From: Halorhodospira halochloris
GTDB lineage: Bacteria > Pseudomonadota > Gammaproteobacteria > Nitrococcales > Halorhodospiraceae
Length of the DNA: 64,000 nucleotides
Direction: 5' to 3'
Assembly: GCF_002356555.2 (NCBI RefSeq)
Contig: NZ_AP017372.2
Location: 1,838,501-1,902,500 of the forward strand
Of this stretch, positions 46,642 through 55,378 are shown piece after piece. How positions within the stretch are numbered: the stretch's first letter is position 1; each line of letters begins with the position of its first letter. The notes under the pieces were generated by a model. It worked only from the letters and a program-made list of their open reading frames with translations. It searched no databases and was not told the origin of the DNA. Made by a program: the position numbers and the translations under genes.

Positions 46642-47265
46642 GTGACACGGCCTATCAGAGATGCGGTAACCGTCGCCATCACCGGCGCCTCGGGTATAGC
46701 GTATGGCCTGCGCCTGATCAAATGCCTCAACGCCCAAGAGATTCAGACCCACGTGCTGATATCCAAGGCCGGGCGAGCAGTAGCAGAATTGGAAAATAAC
46801 TTTCGGCTGCCAGAACAAGCTGACAAGATCCACGCCCTCCTTTCCCAGGAGTTATCTCTGCACCCAAAACTTGTGCGTGTTTATGACTCAGAAGACTGGA
46901 ACTCGCCCTTGGCGTCCGGCTCTAGTGCTCCGCAGAGGATGGTAATCTGCCCCTGCTCCATGGGTACTCTGGCCGCGGTCGCCGGCAGCCACTCCAATAA
47001 TCTTATTGAACGTGGCGCCGATGTCGTCCTCAAGGAACGCGGCCAATTGATCGTCGTCCCGCGCGAAGCACCACTAAGCTCAATGCACCTTGAACACATG
47101 CTTAACCTAAGTCGCGCAGGTGCGACCATACTGCCCGCCTCCCCGGCCTTTTACCATCACCCGAGCAATATTACCGAACTGCTCGACTATATCGTCGCCC
47201 GAATTCTCGATCACCTCGGTGTAGAGCATGACCTGAGCGAGCGCTGGGGGTCGACTGGGACCTAG
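46642..47265 (+). CDS. ubiX: Flavin prenyltransferase UbiX
   Basis: The 207-residue flavoprotein starts with GTG after GCGGAGG. It shows ITGASGIAYGLRLIK, CPCSMGTLAAVA and the HHPSNITELLDYI C-terminus. It makes prenyl-FMN for UbiD in ubiquinone synthesis. It follows mpl, as in other gammaproteobacteria. Confidence 0.94.
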   Translation: MTRPIRDAVTVAITGASGIAYGLRLIKCLNAQEIQTHVLISKAGRAVAELENNFRLPEQADKIHALLSQELSLHPKLVRVYDSEDWNSPLASGSSAPQRMVICPCSMGTLAAVAGSHSNNLIERGADVVLKERGQLIVVPREAPLSSMHLEHMLNLSRAGATILPASPAFYHHPSNITELLDYIVARILDHLGVEHDLSERWGSTGT

Positions 47266-47294
47266 CTATGGTATAAATGATGGTTGACTAAAGC

Positions 47295-49274
47295 TCACTG
47301 GAGCGCCTGCAGAGGGACGATCCTAACCGGCTGCCCCGGCTCAAGGATGGGCACATCACCGGCGCGTAACATATCATTAACCGCTGCTTGGCGCTGAACT
47401 AAGCTAAGTTGCTCCGACTTGACATTGGCCACCGGCCAACGGCTATGCACGGTTTCAAGCTCTAAGGTCGTCAGCCATACTTGTTTATCAGTCTCCACCA
47501 TCTCCACCGGCGCCAGCCACAACCGCAATACCAAGCGCTGATCATCACCTATCTGCTGCACCCTGATCAGATCCGGCAGCCGACCGCGGTGCCAACGCGC
47601 TACCGGTAACATCTTCTCCACCTCAGGGTCAGGCTGGAACCACCGTAATACACCGTGCAAACGCCGGTCGGGCTCTACCCAGCCAGCCTGTTCGAGACAC
47701 TCCTTGATCGCTTCGATCTCGGCAAGCCACTGAATATCAACCGGCCTTCTGCCGCCATCCAGCCAGCGCAACTCCCTGCCAAGCGACTCCGCAGGCCCCA
47801 CCTCAAGCCACTCGTCAGTAGTCAATTGCGGCGCCTGGGCCTGGACGACGAATCGCTCGCGTTCATCCGGCAATGCCGTCACCCCCTTAAAGGCAACCGC
47901 AGCCACCAGCACCCCGGCTACTATCGCTGGCAAGGTGCGTTCGGGGAGCCGTCGCTGCGCCGAACTGCGAGCCATAATCACCAATCCGGCCATCACCACC
48001 CCAAGCAGTAGCCCACCCAGAGCATCAACGAACCATAGCCGCCCAACTATGACCCCGCTGAGCGCAGCTAGCAGCGGAATGATGACTCCCACTATCAAGA
48101 CCGGCCACCGCAATGGGCCATAAACAACGGTTGCCAATACCCCAACTGCTAGTACCAGGCTGGTAAAACCGGCAACCTCGGGCGAGGGAAATCCCAGCAG
48201 CGGGGCACCTCGGTACAATGGTATGGTGCTCCAATTACTCAACCCCAGGCCCATTAGAACCGCCACCAGGGCGCTGGCTGATACAATGAGCACCAGCACC
48301 AGCGCCCCTCTCCAGCGGCCGCCGCCAGCCACCCAGAGCACCCCGCCAAGCAACGCAGGCACCCAAACAGTTGGCTCCAGCAGTAACGAGGGCAGAATAA
48401 AGAAGCCTCGCAACTCTACACTCGTGTAGGTGACCAAGGCCCCGAGCAAGGCCTCATCTAACAGGGTCGGCCCGCCCAGCACGGCTTGATAGATAGCCAA
48501 GGCAACCAAGCCTGCCAATGCTGCCCACCACACCCAGCCGGCACTATAGCTAAAGGCCCGCAGGGCATAACGGGGACCGCTCAAGGCTTGAGCCGCCAGG
48601 GGGTGGTAACGCCCCCAGTTGCGCGCCCGCCAAGCTATCAGGGCGCCCGAGCTGCGCAGTCGCGGTGCCAAGACGTTAGCGATTAGCCACCATCCTCCCC
48701 AGGCTATCACCAGCACTAACAGCAGCAGCGCTACAAGGCGCACCGCTACAGATGCTGCAACCGCTAACGAAGCACCGAAGACCATCCCCGGAAGCAGATA
48801 GGCAGGGGCCCAAAATAGGGCTGAAAAAAAGTTTACGATAAAAAATGGCCGCGGCGGCATTCCCATCATTCCCGCGATCGCCGGAATGATCCCGCGTACC
48901 GGACCAACAAAGCGTCCGAATACCAGGCTCTTGCCGCCATGGGCAGCAAAAAACTCATCGCCTTTGGCCAATGCCCGCGGATAACGGCGCAAGGGCCAGT
49001 AAGTACGCAGCCTATCGCCGTAGTGCTTGCCGAGTAAGTAACTTATCGAGTCGCCTATAAAGGCGCCAAAAAAAGCGGCAATCAAGCTCGGCCACAACTC
49101 AACATGACCGGTACCCACCAAAGCTCCGGCGACAAACAAAAGTGTTGCCCCTGGCACTACCAGCCCGGCAACCACCACCCCCTCGCAAAGGGCAACAAAA
49201 AAGATAAACGCCGTTGTCCAACCGGGATTTGCGGATAGCCAGTCGAGTATCCCGTGGGCCCAAGAAAAATCCAT
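47295..49274 (-). CDS. DedA - PAP2-like - LssY_C fusion membrane protein
   Basis: The protein has about 659 residues from the ATG at 49274 (a TTG two codons earlier is possible). It holds an N-terminal DedA domain (about 1-215, with GGKSLVFGRFVGPVRG), a membrane PAP2-like domain (about 245-445) and a C-terminal LssY_C-type domain (about 480-655). DedA proteins affect lipid carriers and membrane stability. In the PAP2 part the catalytic PSGH histidine is replaced (FPSPEVAG) and the SR...H...D site reads GRLWFVDALGG with no histidine, so phosphatase activity is doubtful. Confidence 0.88.
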   Translation of the reverse strand: MDFSWAHGILDWLSANPGWTTAFIFFVALCEGVVVAGLVVPGATLLFVAGALVGTGHVELWPSLIAAFFGAFIGDSISYLLGKHYGDRLRTYWPLRRYPRALAKGDEFFAAHGGKSLVFGRFVGPVRGIIPAIAGMMGMPPRPFFIVNFFSALFWAPAYLLPGMVFGASLAVAASVAVRLVALLLLVLVIAWGGWWLIANVLAPRLRSSGALIAWRARNWGRYHPLAAQALSGPRYALRAFSYSAGWVWWAALAGLVALAIYQAVLGGPTLLDEALLGALVTYTSVELRGFFILPSLLLEPTVWVPALLGGVLWVAGGGRWRGALVLVLIVSASALVAVLMGLGLSNWSTIPLYRGAPLLGFPSPEVAGFTSLVLAVGVLATVVYGPLRWPVLIVGVIIPLLAALSGVIVGRLWFVDALGGLLLGVVMAGLVIMARSSAQRRLPERTLPAIVAGVLVAAVAFKGVTALPDERERFVVQAQAPQLTTDEWLEVGPAESLGRELRWLDGGRRPVDIQWLAEIEAIKECLEQAGWVEPDRRLHGVLRWFQPDPEVEKMLPVARWHRGRLPDLIRVQQIGDDQRLVLRLWLAPVEMVETDKQVWLTTLELETVHSRWPVANVKSEQLSLVQRQAAVNDMLRAGDVPILEPGQPVRIVPLQALQ

Positions 49275-49286
49275 AATCAATCAGCA

Positions 49287-49339
49287 AAGGGGCCAATCCA
49301 CCCCCGGCAAAAGCCTGGCGGAGGAGGAGCCCGCCCCTT
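49287..49339. other. Structured 5' leader of the DedA fusion gene
   Basis: AAGGGGC (49287-49293) pairs with GCCCCTT (49333-49339), and a smaller GGC/GCC hairpin lies inside. It lies between the predicted promoter and the start codon. No named riboswitch matches. Confidence 0.35.
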
Positions 49340-49361
49340 AAGCAAAAACCTAACCAGTTTC

Positions 49362-49389
49362 TCTATAAAAAATATTGATAAAATGTCAT
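49362..49389 (-). promoter_or_regulatory. Candidate promoter of the DedA fusion gene
   Basis: Read on the minus strand: ATGACA (49384-49389), a 16-bp AT-rich spacer, and TATAGA (49362-49367). It lies 88 bp upstream of the start codon and just after the hemL terminator candidate. Confidence 0.45.
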
Positions 49390-49421
49390 AGGGCCTGCTA
49401 AGAGCACTCTCAACAGGCCCT
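49390..49421. terminator. Terminator stem after hemL
   Basis: AGGGCCTG (49390-49397) and CAGGCCCT (49414-49421) form a perfect 8-bp stem 31 bp past the hemL stop. In hemL's direction no T-run follows directly, though AT-rich sequence does. Confidence 0.45.
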
Positions 49422-49451
49422 TTAATTGGCTACCCCACAACTGCCAAGCGA

Positions 49452-50732
49452 TTAAACACGGGCAAAGGCACGCTCCGCCGCATCAAGTGTTTCCTGCACA
49501 GCTGTTTCGTCGTGGGCCAACGAGACAAATCCAGCCTCGAAGGCAGCTGGAGCGAGGTATACACCCTCCTCAAGCATGGCATGGAAGAAGCGATTGAAGG
49601 CTTCAAGATCACAGGCTTTGACTTGCTCAAAGGTAGTAACCGGCGACTCACTGGTGAAGAACAGACCAAACATGCTCCCCGCCTGATTGGTTGTCAAGGG
49701 CACACCAGCTTTGTCCGCGCGCTGCTTGAACCCATCGACAAGCTTAGCCGTAGTGGCCTCCAATCCATCAAAGGCGCCCGGTGCAGTGATCTTCTCCAGC
49801 GTTGCTAAGCCAGCCGCCATAGCGACGGGATTACCAGCCAGGGTGCCGGCTTGATAGACACCGCCAACCGGAGCCAAGCCTTCCATGATATCGCGCCTAC
49901 CGCCGAAGGCACCGACCGGCATGCCGCCGCCAATGACCTTGCCCAGACAAGTCATATCCGGCTTGATACCGAATCGTCCCTGAGCGCAGTTAGGTCCGAC
50001 CCGAAAACCGGTCATGACCTCATCGAATATCAATACTGAGCCTGACTTATCACAGCACTCACGCAGCTTCTCCAGAAAACCGGGAACCGGAGGAACACAG
50101 TTCATATTGCCGGCAACCGGCTCAACAATGACCGCGGCAATTTCGCTGCCATGCTCGTTAAAGCACTTCTCAACCGCCTCGGCATCATTGTATGGCAGCG
50201 TCAGGGTATCCGCGACAACACTCTGCGGCACACCGGGGCTGCCCGGTACACCAAGGGTCAAGGCACCAGAACCGGCCTGGACCAGCAGCGCATCGACGTG
50301 GCCGTGGTAATTGCCCTGGAACTTAACGATCTTATCTCGCCCGGTGTGCGCTCGAGCCAGGCGCAAGGCACTCATTGTCGCTTCGGTGCCGGAATTTACC
50401 AGGCGCACCATATCCAGTGACGGCACAAGCTCACAAAGCTTGCGCGCCATTTCTACTTCCAGCTCTACCGGAGTACCAAACGACAAGCCTTTGGCAACTG
50501 TCTCCTGTACCCGCCGAATAACATCCGGCTCGGCGTGACCGGCAACCAATGGCCCCCAAGAGTTGACATAGTCAACGTAGCGCTTGCCATCGACATCCCA
50601 GATATATGGCCCTTCTCCGCGCTCAAAGGTGATCGGCTCACCACCGACGCCTTTGAATGCCCGAACCGGCGAGTTTACGCCGCCTGGTATCAACTCACGC
50701 GCTTGCTGAAACAATTCGTGGGTACGTTGCAT
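49452..50732 (-). CDS. hemL: Glutamate-1-semialdehyde 2,1-aminomutase
   Basis: The 426-residue PLP enzyme has the lysine motif [28 protein letters not shown] and [12 protein letters not shown]. It makes 5-aminolevulinate from glutamate-1-semialdehyde by the C5 pathway, needed for haem and, if the organism is phototrophic, bacteriochlorophyll. The order rubredoxin-thiE-hemL is conserved. thiE ends 70 bp upstream of this start. Confidence 0.96.
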   Translation of the reverse strand: MQRTHELFQQARELIPGGVNSPVRAFKGVGGEPITFERGEGPYIWDVDGKRYVDYVNSWGPLVAGHAEPDVIRRVQETVAKGLSFGTPVELEVEMARKLCELVPSLDMVRLVNSGTEATMSALRLARAHTGRDKIVKFQGNYHGHVDALLVQAGSGALTLGVPGSPGVPQSVVADTLTLPYNDAEAVEKCFNEHGSEIAAVIVEPVAGNMNCVPPVPGFLEKLRECCDKSGSVLIFDEVMTGFRVGPNCAQGRFGIKPDMTCLGKVIGGGMPVGAFGGRRDIMEGLAPVGGVYQAGTLAGNPVAMAAGLATLEKITAPGAFDGLEATTAKLVDGFKQRADKAGVPLTTNQAGSMFGLFFTSESPVTTFEQVKACDLEAFNRFFHAMLEEGVYLAPAAFEAGFVSLAHDETAVQETLDAAERAFARV

Positions 50733-50802
50733 GGGTGGCTAACTCCTTTGTCAAATCAAATTCGGCGTAATTCTAGCACTCTATCAGACTTGTAAAAGCG
50801 CC

Positions 50803-51426
50803 CTATTGGCCCTTGCCACTGCGCCAGCGCAATACAAGTTCAGCGACCGCGGACTCGATGTCATCCGCCGCAAATATTGCGCTAACCAACGCCGCGGCAT
50901 CGGCCCCTGCTGCAGCCACGGAAGCTATGTTATCGCGCCCAATACCGCCTATAGCAACCACAGGTAACTGGGCCGTACTGCGCGCTGTTGCCAGCATCTC
51001 CAGGGAAGCCCTGGCAGCGTGGGGCTTGGTAGGGGATGGAAAGACGCTTCCAACAGCGACATAATCCGCTCCTGCCGCGGCCGCATGGCGGACTCGTTCA
51101 ATCTCGTTATAGCAGGATACGCCTATTACTGCATCCTGCCCTAGCTTGCTGCGGGCCGCAGCCAGGGAACCATCATCCCTGCCCAGATGAACCCCTCCCG
51201 CTCCAACCTGGGCGGCCAACTCTACATCATCATTGACTATAAACAGCGCCCCGGACTGTTCGCATAGCTCAGACAACTGCCCAGCCTCATCCAGTTGCTG
51301 AGCAGTATCGCCGCCCTTATCGCGGTACTGGAGTATACTTACGCCTCCTCGCAGCGCTCTTGCTGAGGCCTGATAGAGGTCACGGCGAGGAGAGGTGACC
51401 GCGTATAGACCGGTTATCTCGACCAT
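50803..51426 (-). CDS. thiE: Thiamine-phosphate synthase
   Basis: The 207-residue TIM-barrel enzyme has LQYRDKGG, VGGVHLGRDD-like GAGGVHLGRDDGS and VAVGSVFPSPTKPHA, the conserved pyrophosphate and thiazole sites. It joins HMP-PP and thiazole-phosphate to thiamine phosphate. It lies five bases after the rubredoxin gene. Confidence 0.94.
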   Translation of the reverse strand: MVEITGLYAVTSPRRDLYQASARALRGGVSILQYRDKGGDTAQQLDEAGQLSELCEQSGALFIVNDDVELAAQVGAGGVHLGRDDGSLAAARSKLGQDAVIGVSCYNEIERVRHAAAAGADYVAVGSVFPSPTKPHAARASLEMLATARSTAQLPVVAIGGIGRDNIASVAAAGADAAALVSAIFAADDIESAVAELVLRWRSGKGQ

Positions 51427-51431
51427 ATTGG

Positions 51432-51602
51432 CTAAACACCCATCTGCTCGAAGGCATCTTTACCGGCCTGACACTCAGGACAGACAAACCCCTCGGGGAT
51501 ATCACCAAAGGCAGTGCCTGGGGCAATGCCTAGGTCACTAGCCCCTTCACTCTCATCGTAAATCCAACCACAGACCGTACATACCCAAACTGAACCTGCC
51601 AC
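51432..51602 (-). CDS. Rubredoxin
   Basis: This 56-residue protein is short and easily missed. It starts with GTG, nine bases after AGGAG. Iron is held by two cysteine pairs, VCTVCGWIYDE near residue 8 and FVCPECQAGKD near residue 41. The classic aromatic and acidic residues (WIYD, GFVCPEC) are present. It is a small electron carrier. Its stop is five bases upstream of the thiE start, so the genes are probably one operon. Confidence 0.93.
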   Translation of the reverse strand: MAGSVWVCTVCGWIYDESEGASDLGIAPGTAFGDIPEGFVCPECQAGKDAFEQMGV

Positions 51603-51635
51603 TATTCTCTTCTCCTGTTGTTTATTCCATTGAGC

Positions 51636-51777
51636 ACCTCTAAAGACTCCTAGATGCCAACTAGCTGCCCCGGTGTAGAGGACGCCGTTAATCCATCCCT
51701 GGAGGCTTCATGGCGCCATCCCTGGCGCCAAGACCTCTACACCGGAGCAGCTAGGTGGCATCTAGGAGTCTTTCAAA
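51636..51777. repeat. Palindromic intergenic element H
   Basis: Arms of about 42 bp (left AAGACTCCTAGATGCCA, right TGGCATCTAGGAGTCTT) flank a forward core (GTTAATCCATCC). A compensated base pair (GTGTAGAGG/CCTCTACAC, where other elements have GTGTGGAGG/CCTCCACAC) shows that both arms changed together. It lies between the MFS gene and the rubredoxin gene. Confidence 0.92.
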
Positions 51778-51839
51778 GCGCCGCATTGGCCAGCAACCAT
51801 CACAAAAGGGGAGCTTCCCAAATAGACCCCAGCGCATGG

Positions 51840-53168
51840 TTACTCTACCAGAGTATGGCGCTGTTCCCGACCCCTCTTTTCATCAACTCTCAGGCCTACT
51901 AAGAAGGCTGCAGCAAACAAGACTGCGCAGATTAAAATCGCCCCCTGCAGGCCAAACAAGGCCTGAAAAGCGCCGACTGCTATGAGCCCGAAGGCCCCTG
52001 CCAATTTTGTCGCCAACCCCCAGAAGCCAAAGAATTCTGCCGCGCGTCCATCAGGTGCGAAGATACCGACCAGGGTACGGCCGGCTGACTGACACGAGCC
52101 GAGGGCTAAGCCAGCGCAACACCCGGCAACCAAAAAGACATACTGCGCCTGCCAATCGACGCCCAGCAGATTATTCAACCAAGCGGTAATGCCAGGGGTT
52201 CCCCAGATGAATATGATAGCCACAATCCATATTAACAGGGTAAACATATAAGTCCGCTTAGCGCCGACGTTATCCTGGATCAAACCAAAAACTATCGCAC
52301 CGAGTGCAGCAGATATCTGCGTGGTAATGAACATAATCATGCGCACATGATCGTCCCAGCCGATAACCTGAGAGCCATAGATGAAGGCATAAGAAATGAC
52401 GATCACCAACCCGGACATCGCCAACAGCAGCGAGACCATAAACACCGCCATCTCACTCAGTTGACCGAGACTACTGAGAGTCTGGCGGACCCGACTGAAG
52501 CCCAAACCAACATAGCCCTGCCCCGCCGGTAGCGGGCGGGGAGAGCCGCGCTCGCGCAACCATAAAAAAGTCGGAATAGCGCACAGCAAAAAGAAGGCCG
52601 CAGCGAACGGCCCGACCCAGCGGATGCGCTCAAAGTTTTCTTCGCTTACCTCACCGAGGACCAACACCGTAAATAGAGTCGCGCATAGGCCGCCGATATA
52701 GCCTAACGACCAACCCATACCGGAAACCCGCCCCATCTCACGCGAATCGGCTATATCTGGGAGGAACCCAGCGATAAACGCCTCGCCCATTGAATAGGCG
52801 TAGTTGGATATGGCGATTAACACAAAGCCGATGATGATATATCCCGGCTCGACCAGGTAGAGGGCAGCCGTGGCAGCGACGGTAGTAACATAGCTGATAA
52901 ACAGAAACCGCTTCTTGGCGGCAGCGTAATCCATCACTGCACCACATACCGGCGCACTGGCAACCACCGCGAGATAACTGATCGCCAGCGCCGAACTCCA
53001 AAGCAAATTGGCGAGCCTATAATCATCACCCATATCACCGACAATCACGGTGGTAAACAAATCACCATAAATCACGGTGATAATCAGCAACGTATAGGCC
53101 TGATTGGCGAAGTCGAACATCGCCCAACCGAAGACCTCGCGCCGACTCGCTTTGCTAGTTGCCCACAC
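51840..53168 (-). CDS. MFS transporter, UMF1/Atg22-like family
   Basis: This 442-residue membrane protein has twelve helices and starts with GTG after AGGAGAG. The N-terminus (REVFGWAMFDFANQAYTLLIITVIY) and the central GFLPDIADSREMGRVSGMGWSLGYIGG are typical of the Atg22/UMF1 transporter family. The substrate is unknown; relatives export amino acids or similar compounds. It is flanked by palindromic elements H and I. Confidence 0.87.
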   Translation of the reverse strand: MWATSKASRREVFGWAMFDFANQAYTLLIITVIYGDLFTTVIVGDMGDDYRLANLLWSSALAISYLAVVASAPVCGAVMDYAAAKKRFLFISYVTTVAATAALYLVEPGYIIIGFVLIAISNYAYSMGEAFIAGFLPDIADSREMGRVSGMGWSLGYIGGLCATLFTVLVLGEVSEENFERIRWVGPFAAAFFLLCAIPTFLWLRERGSPRPLPAGQGYVGLGFSRVRQTLSSLGQLSEMAVFMVSLLLAMSGLVIVISYAFIYGSQVIGWDDHVRMIMFITTQISAALGAIVFGLIQDNVGAKRTYMFTLLIWIVAIIFIWGTPGITAWLNNLLGVDWQAQYVFLVAGCCAGLALGSCQSAGRTLVGIFAPDGRAAEFFGFWGLATKLAGAFGLIAVGAFQALFGLQGAILICAVLFAAAFLVGLRVDEKRGREQRHTLVE

Positions 53169-53199
53169 TTAACTCTCCTGCAAATTGCCGTGGACCTTT

Positions 53200-53351
53200 G
53201 GGGACCTCTAAAACTTCGCCGGCGCCACTCATCCGCCCCGGTGTGGAGGACGCCGTGAATCCATCCCTGGAGGCTTCATGGCGCCATCCCTGGCGCCAAG
53301 ACCTCCACACCGGGGCGGATGAGTGGCGCCGGCGAAGTTTTAGAGGTCCCC
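53200..53351. repeat. Palindromic intergenic element I (perfect arms)
   Basis: This is the best-preserved copy: 50-bp arms (53200-53249 and 53302-53351) pair perfectly around a 52-nt forward core. The core contains TGGCGCCA twice and CCATCCCTGG twice. It lies in the 346-bp divergent gap between the MFS gene and rhlB. Confidence 0.95.
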
Positions 53352-53418
53352 TGAGGGCCACACAACACTCTCGCTTTGGGGCGCATCTTCGCCTAGTCGC
53401 CTAGCCAACTCCCCAGGA

Positions 53419-53456
53419 GTGCCTCTCGAAACTCCCCCGGCCCCGGAGAACCTGCC
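53419..53456. repeat. Arm fragment of a palindromic element
   Basis: The stretch reads GTGCCTCTCGAAACTCCC then CCGGCCCCGGAGAACCTGCC, like a left arm end of this family. No core or partner arm follows. It is probably a remnant 60 bp upstream of rhlB. Confidence 0.5.
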
Positions 53457-53514
53457 AATTTGCTGAAGGCTGATGGCTGGTGTACACCCCCAATCTCGGG
53501 TATCCTAATAGATT

Positions 53515-54789
53515 ATGAGCGAAACCCATTTAACCAAACAGTTAATCACCGAACTACCCATCCACGATGCCGTCCTCGATGGCCTTGAGGAAGCCGGGTT
53601 CACCAATTGCACCCCCATCCAGGCCGAAACTCTCCCACGCACCCTAAACGGAGAAAGCATAGCAGGTGAAGCACAGACCGGCACTGGCAAAACTGCGGCC
53701 TTCGTGGTTGCCACCCTGCATCACCTGATGACCTACCCGGTTGAAGAGGATGCAGTCGGCCCGTGGGCGATAATGCTCGCCCCCACGCGTGAGTTGGCGT
53801 TACAGATCCACCGTGAAGCCGAACTGATAGGCGCTTATACCGGGCTTAAATTTGCGGCTGTCTATGGCGGCACTGGCTACGAATCCCAACGCCGACAACT
53901 GCGTGATGGCGTAGATGTGATAATCGGCACCCCCGGGCGGATCATCGATTTCTATAAACAGAAGATATTCAACCTGCGCAGCATTGAGGTTGTAGTACTG
54001 GATGAGGCCGACAGGATGTTTGATCTTGGTTTTGTGGCCGACATCCGCTATCTACTCAGACGCATGCCATCAGCTGAGCAGCGCCTCAACTTACTCTTCT
54101 CTGCTACCCTCTCCTACCGGGTGATGGAGTTAGCCTGGGAGCATATGGGCGATCCGGCGCGCATAGCTGTGGAGAGTGAGCAACGCACTGCTGATCACAT
54201 CCGGCAGATCCTCTACCATGTCGCCAAGGAGGATAAAACCTCCTTTCTAGTCGGCATGCTGCAGCAAATCGACCCTCGCCGCACTCTAGTATTCGCCAAC
54301 ACCAAGCGCGCCGCGGAGCAGCTTGTCGGCTACCTAAGGGGCAACGGCATTGAAGCGGCGGTCATCTCCGGGGATATTCCGCAAAACAAACGCGAGAAAC
54401 TACTCGAAAAGTTCCGCACCGGGGAACTGCCGGTTTTAGTGGGCACTGATGTGGCGGCTCGGGGACTGCATATTGACGCAGTAAGCCACGTTATCAACTT
54501 CGACCTACCCCAAGACGCCGAAGACTACGTCCACCGTATCGGGAGAACGGCGCGCGCCGGAGAAAGCGGCGATGCTATAACCTTAGCGTGCGATGAGTAT
54601 GTCTTCTCATTGCCAGATATTGAGTCTTACCTTGATTTCAAGATCCCCAGCGCTGCGCCGCCAGCGGAGTACTTTATTGAGCTAGCGCCGCCCAAGCGGC
54701 CGCGCTCCCCGCGCAAAAACACTGCTCGCCGGTCGGCGAGCAACAGCAGACACAACCGGAGCCGGGGCAATCACAGGGCTGCCCGATGA
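53515..54789 (+). CDS. rhlB: ATP-dependent RNA helicase RhlB
   Basis: The 424-residue DEAD-box helicase has the Q-motif TNCTPIQAETLP, Walker A AQTGTGKT, DEAD, SAT and HRIGRTARAG. The C-terminus (FSLPDIESYLDF followed by a basic Arg/Ser-rich tail) is as in RhlB, the helicase of the RNA degradosome. The whole length matches E. coli RhlB (421). It is preceded by the repeat cluster. Confidence 0.92.
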   Translation: MSETHLTKQLITELPIHDAVLDGLEEAGFTNCTPIQAETLPRTLNGESIAGEAQTGTGKTAAFVVATLHHLMTYPVEEDAVGPWAIMLAPTRELALQIHREAELIGAYTGLKFAAVYGGTGYESQRRQLRDGVDVIIGTPGRIIDFYKQKIFNLRSIEVVVLDEADRMFDLGFVADIRYLLRRMPSAEQRLNLLFSATLSYRVMELAWEHMGDPARIAVESEQRTADHIRQILYHVAKEDKTSFLVGMLQQIDPRRTLVFANTKRAAEQLVGYLRGNGIEAAVISGDIPQNKREKLLEKFRTGELPVLVGTDVAARGLHIDAVSHVINFDLPQDAEDYVHRIGRTARAGESGDAITLACDEYVFSLPDIESYLDFKIPSAAPPAEYFIELAPPKRPRSPRKNTARRSASNSRHNRSRGNHRAAR

Positions 54790-54894
54790 TCGCGTTCCTA
54801 CCTTATCTAGGGGCTAGCATTAAAACGCCAATAAATGAGATATTTTATAGTGGAAGAGATTGCGGGTGCCGACCAGCAAAGGTAATACCATAAT

Positions 54895-55329
54895 ATGTAT
54901 GAGTTTATTAACTACTGTGTACGTGATTACATGACGGCTGATCCGAGTACGGTAGCCCCAGCTACCCGGTTACGCGAACTCCAAGCCCTGTTTGATAATC
55001 ACGATTTCAACGGCGTACCGGTAATCGACGAGCAAAGAAATCTGCTCGGAGTGGCGACGAAGCTGGATCTGCTCAAGGCTTTCACCTTCAACTCCCAGTC
55101 TATAGTGCCGCAATATGAATCAATAATGGATCACCGGGTTGAAGAAGTAATGACGCGCGAGCCGATTACCGTAACCCCCAATATGCCCCTAACCAGGGTT
55201 TTGCAAAGGGTTGTAGACATGCGCACCAAAAGTTTTCCGGTGGTAGATGAACAGGGGCGGATTGAAGGCGTGATAGCCCGTGAAGACCTACTCCGCGCGT
55301 TACGTGACGCGACCGCTGGCGGCAAGTAA
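54895..55329 (+). CDS. CBS-domain protein
   Basis: The 144-residue protein consists of two CBS repeats (about 8-65 and 80-140; VRDYMTADPSTVAPATRLREL and VEEVMTREPITVTPNMPL). CBS pairs usually bind adenine nucleotides and act as sensors. It precedes the motA/motB-like genes by 50 bp, so it may sense energy state for them; that is inference. Confidence 0.85.
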   Translation: MYEFINYCVRDYMTADPSTVAPATRLRELQALFDNHDFNGVPVIDEQRNLLGVATKLDLLKAFTFNSQSIVPQYESIMDHRVEEVMTREPITVTPNMPLTRVLQRVVDMRTKSFPVVDEQGRIEGVIAREDLLRALRDATAGGK

Positions 55330-55378
55330 AGTCAAACGGAAAGAGAGGAACAAGCTCTCTGAGCTGCGGAGCTGACCC

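Noticed and set aside
6598-53351. Repeats as integron attC sites
   Set aside because: attC sites keep the outer 7-bp boxes and vary in the middle, and mark gene cassettes behind an integrase. Here the core is conserved, no integrase is present, and the genes are ordinary housekeeping genes.
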